The translations under genes and the position numbers were made by a program. 12,887 nt of DNA from Desulfobulbaceae bacterium. Its GTDB lineage: Bacteria; Desulfobacterota; Desulfobulbia; Desulfobulbales; SURF-16. The notes below the pieces were generated by a model. That model ran no database searches and was not told where the DNA came from. It saw only the letters and a list, made by a program, of their open reading frames with translations. The stretch spans positions 1 through 12,887 of the forward strand of contig JAGHCC010000372.1 in the NCBI GenBank assembly GCA_021160685.1. The letters run 5' to 3'. Below, one piece after another: positions 1-6,583 of this stretch. Within the stretch, counting starts at the first letter, position 1, and the number at the start of each line of letters is the position of its first letter.

Positions 1-1943
1 AGAACCATGACAATCGCCAAAATTCCGGTGGCCACCCTGGAACCCCGTTCCTTATAAAGGACTATAATGGCATTGAGGCAGGGTGACAAAAAGGTCATGA
101 CCAGCAGATTCACCACCAGCTGGACATTATCGTAAATCGCGCTTAAGTGTTCAATCTCGGTGGCGCCGCTTTCCCGCCTGATGATGGTCTTAATAAACAC
201 CTGAACGCTTTTTTCCGGCAATCCCATCAACCCCTTGACAACCGGTTCGGAAACTCGTTCCAGGGCGGCCAGACCTCCGACTCGGTCAAAGAGAAAAACG
301 CACAGGGACGCAGCGATAAAAACCGGCACCGCCTCCTTTATGAAAAAATAGGTTTTCATGGCCGACATCTTCACAACCTTACCGATTTTCGGCATGCGCA
401 TGGCGGGAATCTCCATGAGCAGAGGCGTGCGTTCTCCCGGCAAAATTTTGTTGGCCAGATAGCCGGCAATGATGATCTGCAGAAAAATAAGTCCGAAAAC
501 CGTGATGGTCGCTGAAATGGCCATCTTGTTTAAAATAATAAACATGACAGCCAGTAGCGGAGCACAGGGCATGCCGAGCAGAAGAAGAAAAGTGGCGATA
601 ATTTTCTCCTTCTTCGTATCAAGCATCCGGGTTGTAAAAATGGCCATGGTTACGCAGGAAAAACCCATAACAAGGGGAATGACACCCTTGCCGTTCAGGC
701 CCATAATCTGAAAAACCTTGTCAAGCAGGACGGAAATCCGGGCCAGGTAACCGGAATCCTCCAGAAAACCAAAGGCGATATAAAAACAGAACAACACCGG
801 CAGCACCAGCCCCAGGGCCAAAGCAATGCCGGTGGGGAAGATGCCGAAATCAGGATCAACGATCATGTCACGGATAAAAGCGCTGGGAATCGGCTCCACC
901 AGCTTTTCCACCCAGGGGATCAGATAGCCTTCGAAAAGAATGCCGTTGATTGAATCCACCAGAAAAGTGGCGCCAAAGGCGCCGACAAAGTAATACATCA
1001 GGGTCAGAACAACCACGGCAATGGGAATTCCGGTGGAAAACCGGGTGCAGAGATCTCCGAAACGAATCAGAAAAGAAAGCTGGGAAGGAGGCTCGACCCG
1101 CTGAACTTTTGCAGCAATCTCTTCGGCCACCCTATTATAAGTCTGACCCAGAACAATGTGGTAATCCCCTGTTTCCCTGCGCTGGTAATCCCGGACCAAA
1201 GATTTCAGCTGACGCGCCATGGCGGCACCGAAATTCATCTCAACATATTTTTCAGCATTGTCATCATCTACAAGCAGCAAAAGGCCGATGGCCCGGGATG
1301 AGAGCTGGCCTTTAGGCAGAAGCTGATCGATAATTTTGAGATACCGCTCAATGCGGGGCGGATACTCGACCAGGACACCGGGTTTCCGCATCCTGCCAAG
1401 ACGGGAAATAACTTTACGCACCCCGATGCCTTCATTGGCCACCGTGGTGCAGACCTCAAGGCCAAGTATTTCAGAAAGCTTATCGTAATCAATTTCAATG
1501 CCCCTGGACTGGATCTCATCAATCATGTTGACGTCAAGGAGCATGGGCAGGCCGTACTCGGCATACTGCAGGGTAATTGCGATGGAACGTTTCAGATTTT
1601 TGGCATCGGCAACCATCAAAATGCCATCAATGGCATGACCGCAGTCGCGGCAGAGAAGAAGATCCCTGGAGACCCGCGCGTCCTCGTTTGGAGAAAAGAG
1701 AGAGTAAATGCCGGGAGTGTCGTAAAAATCCGTATCCGTCCCTTTCAGTTTTCCCCTGGAAATGGAAACTGTTGAGCCCGGCACATTAAAGGAAGTGGTT
1801 TCACTGCCGCACAATCGCTCAAAAAGGGAGGACTTCCCCACATTGAGATTGCCGACAATGGCCAACTTATGATGCGGACAGACCACATCTTCTTTATCGC
1901 ATTCGATACATTTTTTACCGCAGCTACGCTGTAAACATTCCAT
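1..1943 (-). CDS. feoB: Ferrous iron transport protein B, C-terminus beyond the window
   Basis: Inner-membrane Fe(II) transporter with an N-terminal GTPase domain. About 647 residues are visible from ATG at 1943; the gene continues past base 1. Seen in order: a Cys-rich leader (C3, C8, C12, C15, C22, then PHH), G1 motif GNLNVGKSS at about 31-39 (GNPNVGKS in most FeoB), G3 DTPGIYS, a NMIDE segment in the G4 position, a soluble helical domain, then hydrophobic membrane segments with the FeoB-type motif GFSCVTMAIFTTR. The start is chosen because other upstream ATGs are out of frame or hit a stop; GGTGAT lies about 7 nt upstream. No feoA is visible, but it could lie beyond the left edge. GTPase and membrane domains are diagnostic, so identity is firm; the leader is unusual. 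Confidence 0.96.
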   Translation of the reverse strand, partial: MECLQRSCGKKCIECDKEDVVCPHHKLAIVGNLNVGKSSLFERLCGSETTSFNVPGSTVSISRGKLKGTDTDFYDTPGIYSLFSPNEDARVSRDLLLCRDCGHAIDGILMVADAKNLKRSIAITLQYAEYGLPMLLDVNMIDEIQSRGIEIDYDKLSEILGLEVCTTVANEGIGVRKVISRLGRMRKPGVLVEYPPRIERYLKIIDQLLPKGQLSSRAIGLLLLVDDDNAEKYVEMNFGAAMARQLKSLVRDYQRRETGDYHIVLGQTYNRVAEEIAAKVQRVEPPSQLSFLIRFGDLCTRFSTGIPIAVVVLTLMYYFVGAFGATFLVDSINGILFEGYLIPWVEKLVEPIPSAFIRDMIVDPDFGIFPTGIALALGLVLPVLFCFYIAFGFLEDSGYLARISVLLDKVFQIMGLNGKGVIPLVMGFSCVTMAIFTTRMLDTKKEKIIATFLLLLGMPCAPLLAVMFIILNKMAISATITVFGLIFLQIIIAGYLANKILPGERTPLLMEIPAMRMPKIGKVVKMSAMKTYFFIKEAVPVFIAASLCVFLFDRVGGLAALERVSEPVVKGLMGLPEKSVQVFIKTIIRRESGATEIEHLSAIYDNVQLVVNLLVMTFLSPCLNAIIVLYKERGSRVATGILAIVMV

Positions 1944-1954
1944 ATAAAATCACC

Positions 1955-1972
1955 ATGCCCGGCTCCGGGCAT
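1955..1972 (-). promoter_or_regulatory. Hairpin in the feoB leader next to the ribosome-binding region
   Basis: ATGCCCGG and CCGGGCAT form a perfect 8-bp inverted repeat separated by 2 bases; in RNA this would be a 7-bp GC-rich stem with a 4-nt loop. It ends 11 nt before the feoB ATG and abuts the GGTGAT that would act as ribosome-binding site. The symmetry is seen directly. A role in feoB translation or as a protein-binding site is inference. No convincing Fur box was found around it. Confidence 0.5.
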
Positions 1973-2004
1973 AAAAGACTGAAATACATAAGAATCTTTT
2001 TTTA

Positions 2005-2066
2005 CCACGAAACCAACTAACCACTTGAAAACAAAAAATATTTTGTGTTTTTCGTGTGTTTCGTGG
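2005..2066. repeat. Long AT-rich imperfect palindrome between feoB and the MFS gene
   Basis: CCACGAAAC (2005-2013) is matched by GTTTCGTGG (2058-2066), and the interior is itself roughly palindromic around AAAATATTTT, so the whole segment could form a long hairpin or cruciform. The right half contains two degenerate 9-bp units (TGTTTTTCG, TGTGTTTCG). It lies in the 344-bp space between divergent genes (1944-2287), whose only other visible features are the feoB leader hairpin and a candidate promoter. It may be a dispersed intergenic repeat or a terminator-like structure. Confidence 0.5.
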
Positions 2067-2178
2067 CTGAAAATATCTTTTTGTGCTTAAGCTAATGACA
2101 TCGAGACACAGCTTAAAAATAATATCATACCAAAGAATGCAAAGTTATATATCCCAAACAAGATAAAAATCAACAAAA

Positions 2179-2207
2179 TTGACACGACACTGAAACATTT
2201 TTTATCT
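2179..2207 (+). promoter_or_regulatory. Candidate sigma70-type promoter for the MFS gene
   Basis: TTGACA (2179-2184), a 17-base spacer, then TTATCT (2202-2207). The -35 is perfect and the -10 only fair. A 9-bp inverted repeat, AGATAAAAA (2161-2169) and TTTTTATCT (2199-2207), brackets the promoter and covers the -10, so it could be an operator, although it is AT-rich and could be chance. Confidence 0.4.
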
Positions 2208-2287
2208 TTTCCATAAAGCATGCTATTTTCAAGCGTGTTTAATTTTAATCTAAAAATTCATTTTTTTGCAGTGAGCGTCTCTTCTTC

Positions 2288-3481
2288 GTGAAACAACCGA
2301 ACACATCACCTGTTCACTCCCGACAGCAGGAAAAATCACAATTTCCAGGAATGCAGCTGACGCTTCTTCTCCTGACCTCTCTCTTTTTCCTTAATTTTCT
2401 ATCCCGGATCATTATCTCTCCCCTGCTGCCACACCTGGAGCAGACCTTGGGGATCAGTCATGGCCAGGCCGGCTCGCTTTTCCTCTGTCTCAGCGCGGGC
2501 TACTTTATTTCCCTGCCCGGATCGGGCTTCATCTCGTCCGTCATCAGCCACCAGCGGACTATCACCCTCTCTTCTCTTGGCATCGCCATCACTCTGCTTC
2601 TGATGAGCATGGCCGCAAATCTTGGCCAGCTGCAGACAGGTCATTTTTTCCTGGGTCTTGCCGCCGGAATCTATCTCCCGTCAGCCATCTCCACCATCAC
2701 CACCTCCTTTGCAAACAGACATTGGGGCAAGGCCCTGGCCGTGCATGAACTGGCGCCGAACCTGGCCTTTCTGTCAGCCCCCTTTATTGTTTCCAGCCTG
2801 CTTGCCGCCTCGTCCTGGCAAACAATTTTTTTCGTCCTTGGCATCCTGTCACTGCTTGTTTCTCTGACTTACAGCCTGTGCAGCCGAAAAGAACGATCCT
2901 ACGGTACACCACCAACACTTTCACACTGCAGACCTCTTTTCCGGTTACCCGCTTTCTGGATGATGATCCTCATCTTCAGCGTGGGCATCATGAGTACCCT
3001 GGGAATTTATAACCTGCTGCCCCTTTTTCTGGTCAGTGAACACGGGATGACGGAACAGGCGGCCAATTCCCTGGTAGGGTTCTCCAGAATTCCGACTCTT
3101 GCCACCGCCTTGATGGGCGGCTACCTCTCGGACCGTTTCGGCTCCAGGGTCACCATGAGAGGGATGCTCTTTTTTTCCGGAATAGTGACCATTCTGCTGG
3201 GATTTTCCCAGCAGTGGATCTCTCTCTGGGTCGTTCTGCAGCCACTGCTGGCGGTCTGTTTTTTCCCGGCCGCCTTTGCCACCCTGGCCTCCCTTGGCCC
3301 TCCTGAATCAAGAAACGTGGTGATTTCCCTTACGGTACCTCTGGCCTTTTTCATCGGCGGCGGAGCACTGCCGGCCGCAGTCGGTTTTGCCGCTGATTTC
3401 GGCTGGTTCGGGGAGGGAATTGCGACTGCCGGATTGCTGATGATTGGTGGGGCTTTGCTGGTCAAATATACCAAGGTTTGA
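2288..3481 (+). CDS. Major facilitator superfamily permease
   Basis: A 397-residue integral membrane protein with about 12 hydrophobic segments. After a polar N-terminus of about 22 residues the first helix begins (TLLLLTSLFFLNFLSR), then the extracellular-type stretch with SPLLPHLEQTLG. A loop sequence GGYLSDRFGSRVTMRG in the second half matches the MFS motif A (G-x-x-x-D-R-x-G-x-R). A charged central loop (CSRKERS) separates the two six-helix halves. The GTG start at 2288 lacks a strong ribosome-binding site; ATG 2351 (residue 22) is an alternative that still keeps the first helix. Substrate is unknown; the neighbours (feoB divergent, tpx downstream by 149 bp) do not settle it. The 149 bp before tpx show no clear terminator. 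Confidence 0.88.
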   Translation: MKQPNTSPVHSRQQEKSQFPGMQLTLLLLTSLFFLNFLSRIIISPLLPHLEQTLGISHGQAGSLFLCLSAGYFISLPGSGFISSVISHQRTITLSSLGIAITLLLMSMAANLGQLQTGHFFLGLAAGIYLPSAISTITTSFANRHWGKALAVHELAPNLAFLSAPFIVSSLLAASSWQTIFFVLGILSLLVSLTYSLCSRKERSYGTPPTLSHCRPLFRLPAFWMMILIFSVGIMSTLGIYNLLPLFLVSEHGMTEQAANSLVGFSRIPTLATALMGGYLSDRFGSRVTMRGMLFFSGIVTILLGFSQQWISLWVVLQPLLAVCFFPAAFATLASLGPPESRNVVISLTVPLAFFIGGGALPAAVGFAADFGWFGEGIATAGLLMIGGALLVKYTKV

Positions 3482-3630
3482 AGGTCCGGAAAGACAAGCC
3501 TATGCGCGTAATCAAATTGCTGATTGATTTCTCGATAAGAACATAAAATCCTTTGAACACCCTTGTTCTCGTGGTATCTTTTCCCACTCAAAATATTCAG
3601 CAATGTCCGATCAACAACAAGGAGATAATT

Positions 3631-4149
3631 ATGAATGAAAGAAATGAAGCCGCCACCTTCCAGGGTAATCCTTTGACACTGGTGGGGGATGAAATCAAGA
3701 TAGGCGACAAAGCTCCGGATTTCACCGTTTTACAAAATGACCTCTCTCCAGCTACGCTTTCCGACTATGCCGGTAAAGTATTGATCCTCGCCCTGGTGCC
3801 GTCCCTGGACACCCCGGTCTGCGACATGGAAGTCCGCCGCTTTAACAGCGAGGCAGCCGCTCTCGGCGATGACATCAAGATTCTTACAGTCAGTATGGAT
3901 CTTCCTTTCGCCCAGGCCCGCTGGTGCGGAGCAGCAGGAGTTGAGGCTGTGCAAACTCTGTCCGATCACAGGGATGCGTCCCTTGGCAAAGGATATGGAG
4001 CGTTGATCAAAGAACTTCGACTGCTCACCCGCGCCGTGTTTGTTGTCGATCGTGACGGGGCGATCAAGCATGCTGAGTATGTTAAGGAAATCACCGAAGA
4101 ACCTGACTACGCGGCAGCCTTGGATGCAGCCAAAGCCGCACTTAACTGA
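3631..4149 (+). CDS. tpx: Thiol peroxidase (Tpx, peroxiredoxin family)
   Basis: A 172-residue atypical 2-Cys peroxiredoxin that reduces hydrogen peroxide and alkyl hydroperoxides using thioredoxin. The peroxidatic cysteine is C64 in the family motif SLDTPVCDMEVRRFN, and the resolving cysteine is C99 in DLPFAQARWCGAAG, the position used in E. coli Tpx. The N-terminal GNPLTLVGDEIKIGDKAPDF stretch is typical of the family and length is normal. An in-frame extension to 3553 exists, but ATG 3631 has AAGGAG 6 nt upstream and begins where Tpx proteins begin. It ends 25 bp from the stop of the convergent RACo-like gene. Confidence 0.97.
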   Translation: MNERNEAATFQGNPLTLVGDEIKIGDKAPDFTVLQNDLSPATLSDYAGKVLILALVPSLDTPVCDMEVRRFNSEAAALGDDIKILTVSMDLPFAQARWCGAAGVEAVQTLSDHRDASLGKGYGALIKELRLLTRAVFVVDRDGAIKHAEYVKEITEEPDYAAALDAAKAALN

Positions 4150-4174
4150 TACCTTTCTCTCCGGGCGTCACCTG

Positions 4175-5716
4175 TCAGTCATTAAAAAACGGCACCGAGG
4201 GAAACAGGGTGTGGTCTGTATGGGGGATGAAACGGGAGCCGGAAAAACGGAGCATAAATTCCTGGTTCACGTTCAGCTCAAGATAGGTGATCCTGCGGAT
4301 CATTTCCCGGCAGCGCTCCCTGTCGGCCCGTTCCAGCAATACCTGTTCGGCCCCGGCAAGGGAGCTGTTGCCAATAGGCTCAAAGGTATCCAGGGGCAAA
4401 TCCGGCAGCATGCCGAGGGTGATGGCCTGTCTGGGATCAATATGGCGGCCAAAAGCTCCGGCCACATAAATCCGCTTCAGATCGGCAAACTCCAGGCCGA
4501 CCTGATTGGTGATGGTGGTCAGAATGGAATACATGGCGGCCTTGGAACGCATCATGGCGTCAAGATCCACCTGGCCGATGACCACGGGTTCACCATTCGC
4601 CGACTCATGCCCATGAGCCACGATAAAGGCCAATCCCTCGTCGGTTTCGATGAAACGATCCTCATAGCCGACACCCCTGAATTTACCACGGATATCGATA
4701 ATCCGGGCCAGGTAAAAGGCCGCCACCAGGTCAATGATGCCGGAACCGCAGATTCCTCTTGGCGCACTGTTGTCAATGGTTTGAAAATCAATTCTGCCGC
4801 TGTCCGGATCAATTTTGACATGCTCGATTGCACCGGGACCGGCCCGCATGCCCATCTTGGCAACCCCACCCTCAAGGGCCGGGCCAGCAGCCCCGGCACA
4901 GGCGATGAGCCATTCCCTGTTACCGAGGACAACCTCGGCATTGGTCCCCACATCAATGAGCATACAGGTGTCCTCACTCTGATCAAGTCCGCTGCTCAGA
5001 ATACCGGAAATCAGATCTCCACCAAAATAACTCCCCACACTGGGCATGACCCAGACCACTCCTTCCTCATGCAGATTCAGGCCTAAATCTCCGGCTCGGC
5101 AGGGATCCGGGTCATTGACAAGGGGAATATACGGTTCACGGCAAAGATGATAAGGATCAAGCCGCAGAAAAAAATGAATCATAGTGGTGTTGCCGGAAAC
5201 ACTGAGCGCCCGGATTTCTTCTGTGGCCAGGCCAGCCTTGCCGGCAAGCTGAGCGGCGAGTTTATTAATACAGTTGATGATTTCCTGGTGCAGCTTATCA
5301 AGGCCTTCGTGGCCGGCAGCAAAATGGATACGGCTTAAAATATCAGCGCCGTAACTGATCTGGGCGTTTTCACGATTTCCCCTGGCCAGGATAGAACCGT
5401 CAAGAAGATTGATGAGGCTTGCCTCAAGATGGGTTGTGCCCAGATCAAGGGCCATGGCCGGCAACACTGCTGGTGTCTGCGCCAGAAAATCAACAATTTC
5501 AAACCGGCCCGGCATATCACAAATAACAGCGCAGCCTGAAAAATCAGCCTGCCGAAATCTACCGGCGACCTCGGCCATCCTCGCATAAGGAACAACCAGC
5601 TCCCTTCCGGCAAAATTCGACTGCAATGCTTTTTTAAGCCGGTCAATGTCGCCGGTATTATCCCCCAAACTTGGTGGAATCGCTTCAATAGAAATGAATT
5701 GAACAAGTGTCTGCAT
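4175..5716 (-). CDS. RACo-like ASKHA ATPase (DUF4445/COG3894) without a ferredoxin domain
   Basis: A 513-residue protein of the corrinoid-activating family, whose characterised members use ATP to push an electron onto Co(II) of a corrinoid protein. Numbered from ATG 5716: a small linker domain (1-85), then the ASKHA core with DLGTT (91-95), ISYGAD (120-125), SGNTTM (174-179), FGGD (231-234), IDVGTNAE (254-261) and GAAGPALEGG (275-284), followed by VAGAFGRHID and GNSSLAGAEQ near the C-terminus. The usual N-terminal [2Fe-2S] domain is absent, and the pre-insertion reading frame closes 12 codons upstream, so it was not cut off by the mobile element. GTG 5743 or 5749, lying inside the element, extend the frame; GTG 5743 has GAGG at good spacing, while ATG 5716 has no clear ribosome-binding site. 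No corrinoid protein or methyltransferase is nearby, so the client is unknown. Confidence 0.88.
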   Translation of the reverse strand: MQTLVQFISIEAIPPSLGDNTGDIDRLKKALQSNFAGRELVVPYARMAEVAGRFRQADFSGCAVICDMPGRFEIVDFLAQTPAVLPAMALDLGTTHLEASLINLLDGSILARGNRENAQISYGADILSRIHFAAGHEGLDKLHQEIINCINKLAAQLAGKAGLATEEIRALSVSGNTTMIHFFLRLDPYHLCREPYIPLVNDPDPCRAGDLGLNLHEEGVVWVMPSVGSYFGGDLISGILSSGLDQSEDTCMLIDVGTNAEVVLGNREWLIACAGAAGPALEGGVAKMGMRAGPGAIEHVKIDPDSGRIDFQTIDNSAPRGICGSGIIDLVAAFYLARIIDIRGKFRGVGYEDRFIETDEGLAFIVAHGHESANGEPVVIGQVDLDAMMRSKAAMYSILTTITNQVGLEFADLKRIYVAGAFGRHIDPRQAITLGMLPDLPLDTFEPIGNSSLAGAEQVLLERADRERCREMIRRITYLELNVNQEFMLRFSGSRFIPHTDHTLFPSVPFFND

Positions 5717-5723
5717 GGTTATC

Positions 5724-5731
5724 GGTTGACA
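5724..5731. repeat. Target site duplication, left copy (element A)
   Basis: GGTTGACA directly precedes the GTAA end of element A and is repeated exactly at 5902-5909 after its other end. An 8-bp duplication is the hallmark of IS66-type transposition. Confidence 0.85.
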
Positions 5732-5901
5732 GTAAGCGTTCACCAGCACCTCATCTTCGCCCGTTCGGAGTCTGCGCTTACCTGATCCTGCCGCATAGAG
5801 GGGCTATAGCGACAAAGCTCAACCGAACAAATCTGAGGCACTGGTAAACGCTTACAGGATAGAGGTTTTCGTAAAATTACAAGTCCCCGGTGGACGGTTA
5901 C
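5732..5901. mobile_element. Non-autonomous mobile element A (170 bp, IS66-like ends)
   Basis: Starts GTAAGCGTTCACC and ends GGTGGACGGTTAC; the two ends match at 14 of the first 20 positions when inverted, and begin GTAA as IS66-family ends do. It is flanked by a perfect 8-bp duplication GGTTGACA. No transposase is encoded. A second, internal inverted repeat CTGGTAAACGCTTAC (5841-5855) matches the left end at 14 of 15 bases, so the first 124 bp fold into a long hairpin with further paired segments CCTCA/TGAGG and GTTCGG/CCGAAC. It shares the block CGGAGTCT-n-CGCTTACCTG and the overall plan with element B. It sits 15 bp upstream of the RACo-like ATG. The family assignment is inferred from ends and duplication length only. 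Confidence 0.85.
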
Positions 5902-5909
5902 GGTTGACA
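5902..5909. repeat. Target site duplication, right copy (element A)
   Basis: GGTTGACA, identical to 5724-5731, immediately after the GTTAC end of element A. Confidence 0.85.
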
Positions 5910-5943
5910 GATATTTTTTTTTACGGTTTAAAGTGATGTTAAT

Positions 5944-6113
5944 ATAACTATTCAGGTGCATACACAAAACTTTAATTAACCTCGGAATGTAACTGTTCAG
6001 CAGTGCTCCAGGTGTGCGCAAGCAGGCTGAAGAACTATAGTAGTCCTATGTGAAACAGCCTGATCGCGTGCAGGTAAGCGAAGACTCCGGATGGGGTGCT
6101 GCTGAATAGTTAC
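5944..6113. mobile_element. Non-autonomous mobile element B (170 bp, inverted relative to A)
   Basis: Begins ATAACTATTCAGG and ends CTGCTGAATAGTTAC; the outer 11 bases TAACTATTCAG are perfectly inverted. Length is exactly that of element A. Flanks ATGTTAAT (5936-5943) and GTGTTGAT (6114-6121) agree at 6 of 8 positions, suggesting a decayed target duplication. As in A, an internal repeat GTAACTGTTCAGCAG (5989-6003) pairs with the right end, 125 bp apart, and the enclosed segment folds further through CAGGCTG (6023-6029) and CAGCCTG (6056-6062). Read on the minus strand it aligns with A from left to right. It ends 8 bp before the fluC ATG. Confidence 0.75.
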
Positions 6114-6121
6114 GTGTTGAT

Positions 6122-6511
6122 ATGATAAAATTCATGGCAATAATAGCCGGCGGCGGTCTTGGAGCGGCCTTCCGGCATGGACTTTTTCTTCTTGTCCAAC
6201 GGTTTTCCGGCGCGGCCTTCCCCTATGGTACTTTGGCCGTCAATCTCCTTGGCTCTTTCTTGATCGGCTTTCTCTGGAGCATCTTTGAATCCAGCCGTAT
6301 TACACCGGAATGGCGGGTCTTTATCTTCACCGGCTTTCTCGGCGGATTCACCACCTTCTCCACCTTTGCCAGGGAAGCGATGCAAATGTTTAAAATCGGC
6401 CAGTGGAAGCCGGCCATGACCTATGTTATTGCCAGCAACCTAATCGGCATCTTACTGGTTTTTGCCGGTTTTTTTCTGGCCAGGCGCATGCTTGGTCTAC
6501 CCGGCGAATAA
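6122..6511 (+). CDS. fluC: Fluoride channel FluC (CrcB)
   Basis: A 129-residue, four-helix membrane protein that as an antiparallel dimer exports fluoride. Family motifs are all present: GGGLGAAFRHG (10-20), GTLAVNLLGSFLIG (36-49, with the conserved Asn 41), and GFLGGFTTFSTF (71-82), which carries the Phe-box and central-sodium region. Length is typical. There is no visible Shine-Dalgarno sequence: the 8 bases before the ATG are the flank of element B and the element lies directly upstream. No fluoride riboswitch is recognisable. ATG 6134 is a possible alternative start, also without a ribosome-binding site. Followed after 72 bp by lptF. Confidence 0.95.
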   Translation: MIKFMAIIAGGGLGAAFRHGLFLLVQRFSGAAFPYGTLAVNLLGSFLIGFLWSIFESSRITPEWRVFIFTGFLGGFTTFSTFAREAMQMFKIGQWKPAMTYVIASNLIGILLVFAGFFLARRMLGLPGE

Positions 6512-6557
6512 CCGTCAAAAATCAAACAAAGGAATATCGAAGTAAGTGCCAGCTCAT

Positions 6558-6578
6558 CCTGACTCCTGACTTCTGATC
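6558..6578. repeat. Heptameric tandem repeat before lptF
   Basis: Three 7-base units CCTGACT, CCTGACT, TCTGATC occupy the space just before the lptF ATG (6584). The same unit in the opposite orientation (AGTCAGG) appears at 9071-9084. It lies where a ribosome-binding site would be expected and none is seen. Confidence 0.6.
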
Positions 6579-6583
6579 CCCCT

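Noticed and set aside
1944..2287. Fur-binding site between feoB and the MFS gene
   Set aside because: The region is AT-rich, but no stretch gives a reasonable match to the 19-bp Fur palindrome.
3121..3603. 160-residue minus-strand reading frame
   Set aside because: It is a shadow of the MFS permease gene on the opposite strand, with low-complexity content and no motif.
4040..5086. 348-residue plus-strand reading frame
   Set aside because: It is antisense to the RACo-like gene, whose conserved ASKHA motifs run on the opposite strand, and its own translation shows no recognisable family or membrane pattern.
5732..5855. 124-bp boundary for element A based on the best inverted repeat
   Set aside because: The flanks (GGTTGACA and AGGATAGA) do not match, whereas the 170-bp boundary has a perfect 8-bp duplication. 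The 5841-5855 repeat is therefore subterminal.
5740..6021. 93-residue minus-strand reading frame
   Set aside because: It lies almost wholly within mobile elements A and B and has no ribosome-binding site or recognisable features.
5989..6121. Fluoride riboswitch upstream of fluC
   Set aside because: This region is the mobile element; the folding seen is the element's own hairpin, and I could not find the fluoride aptamer's conserved core.
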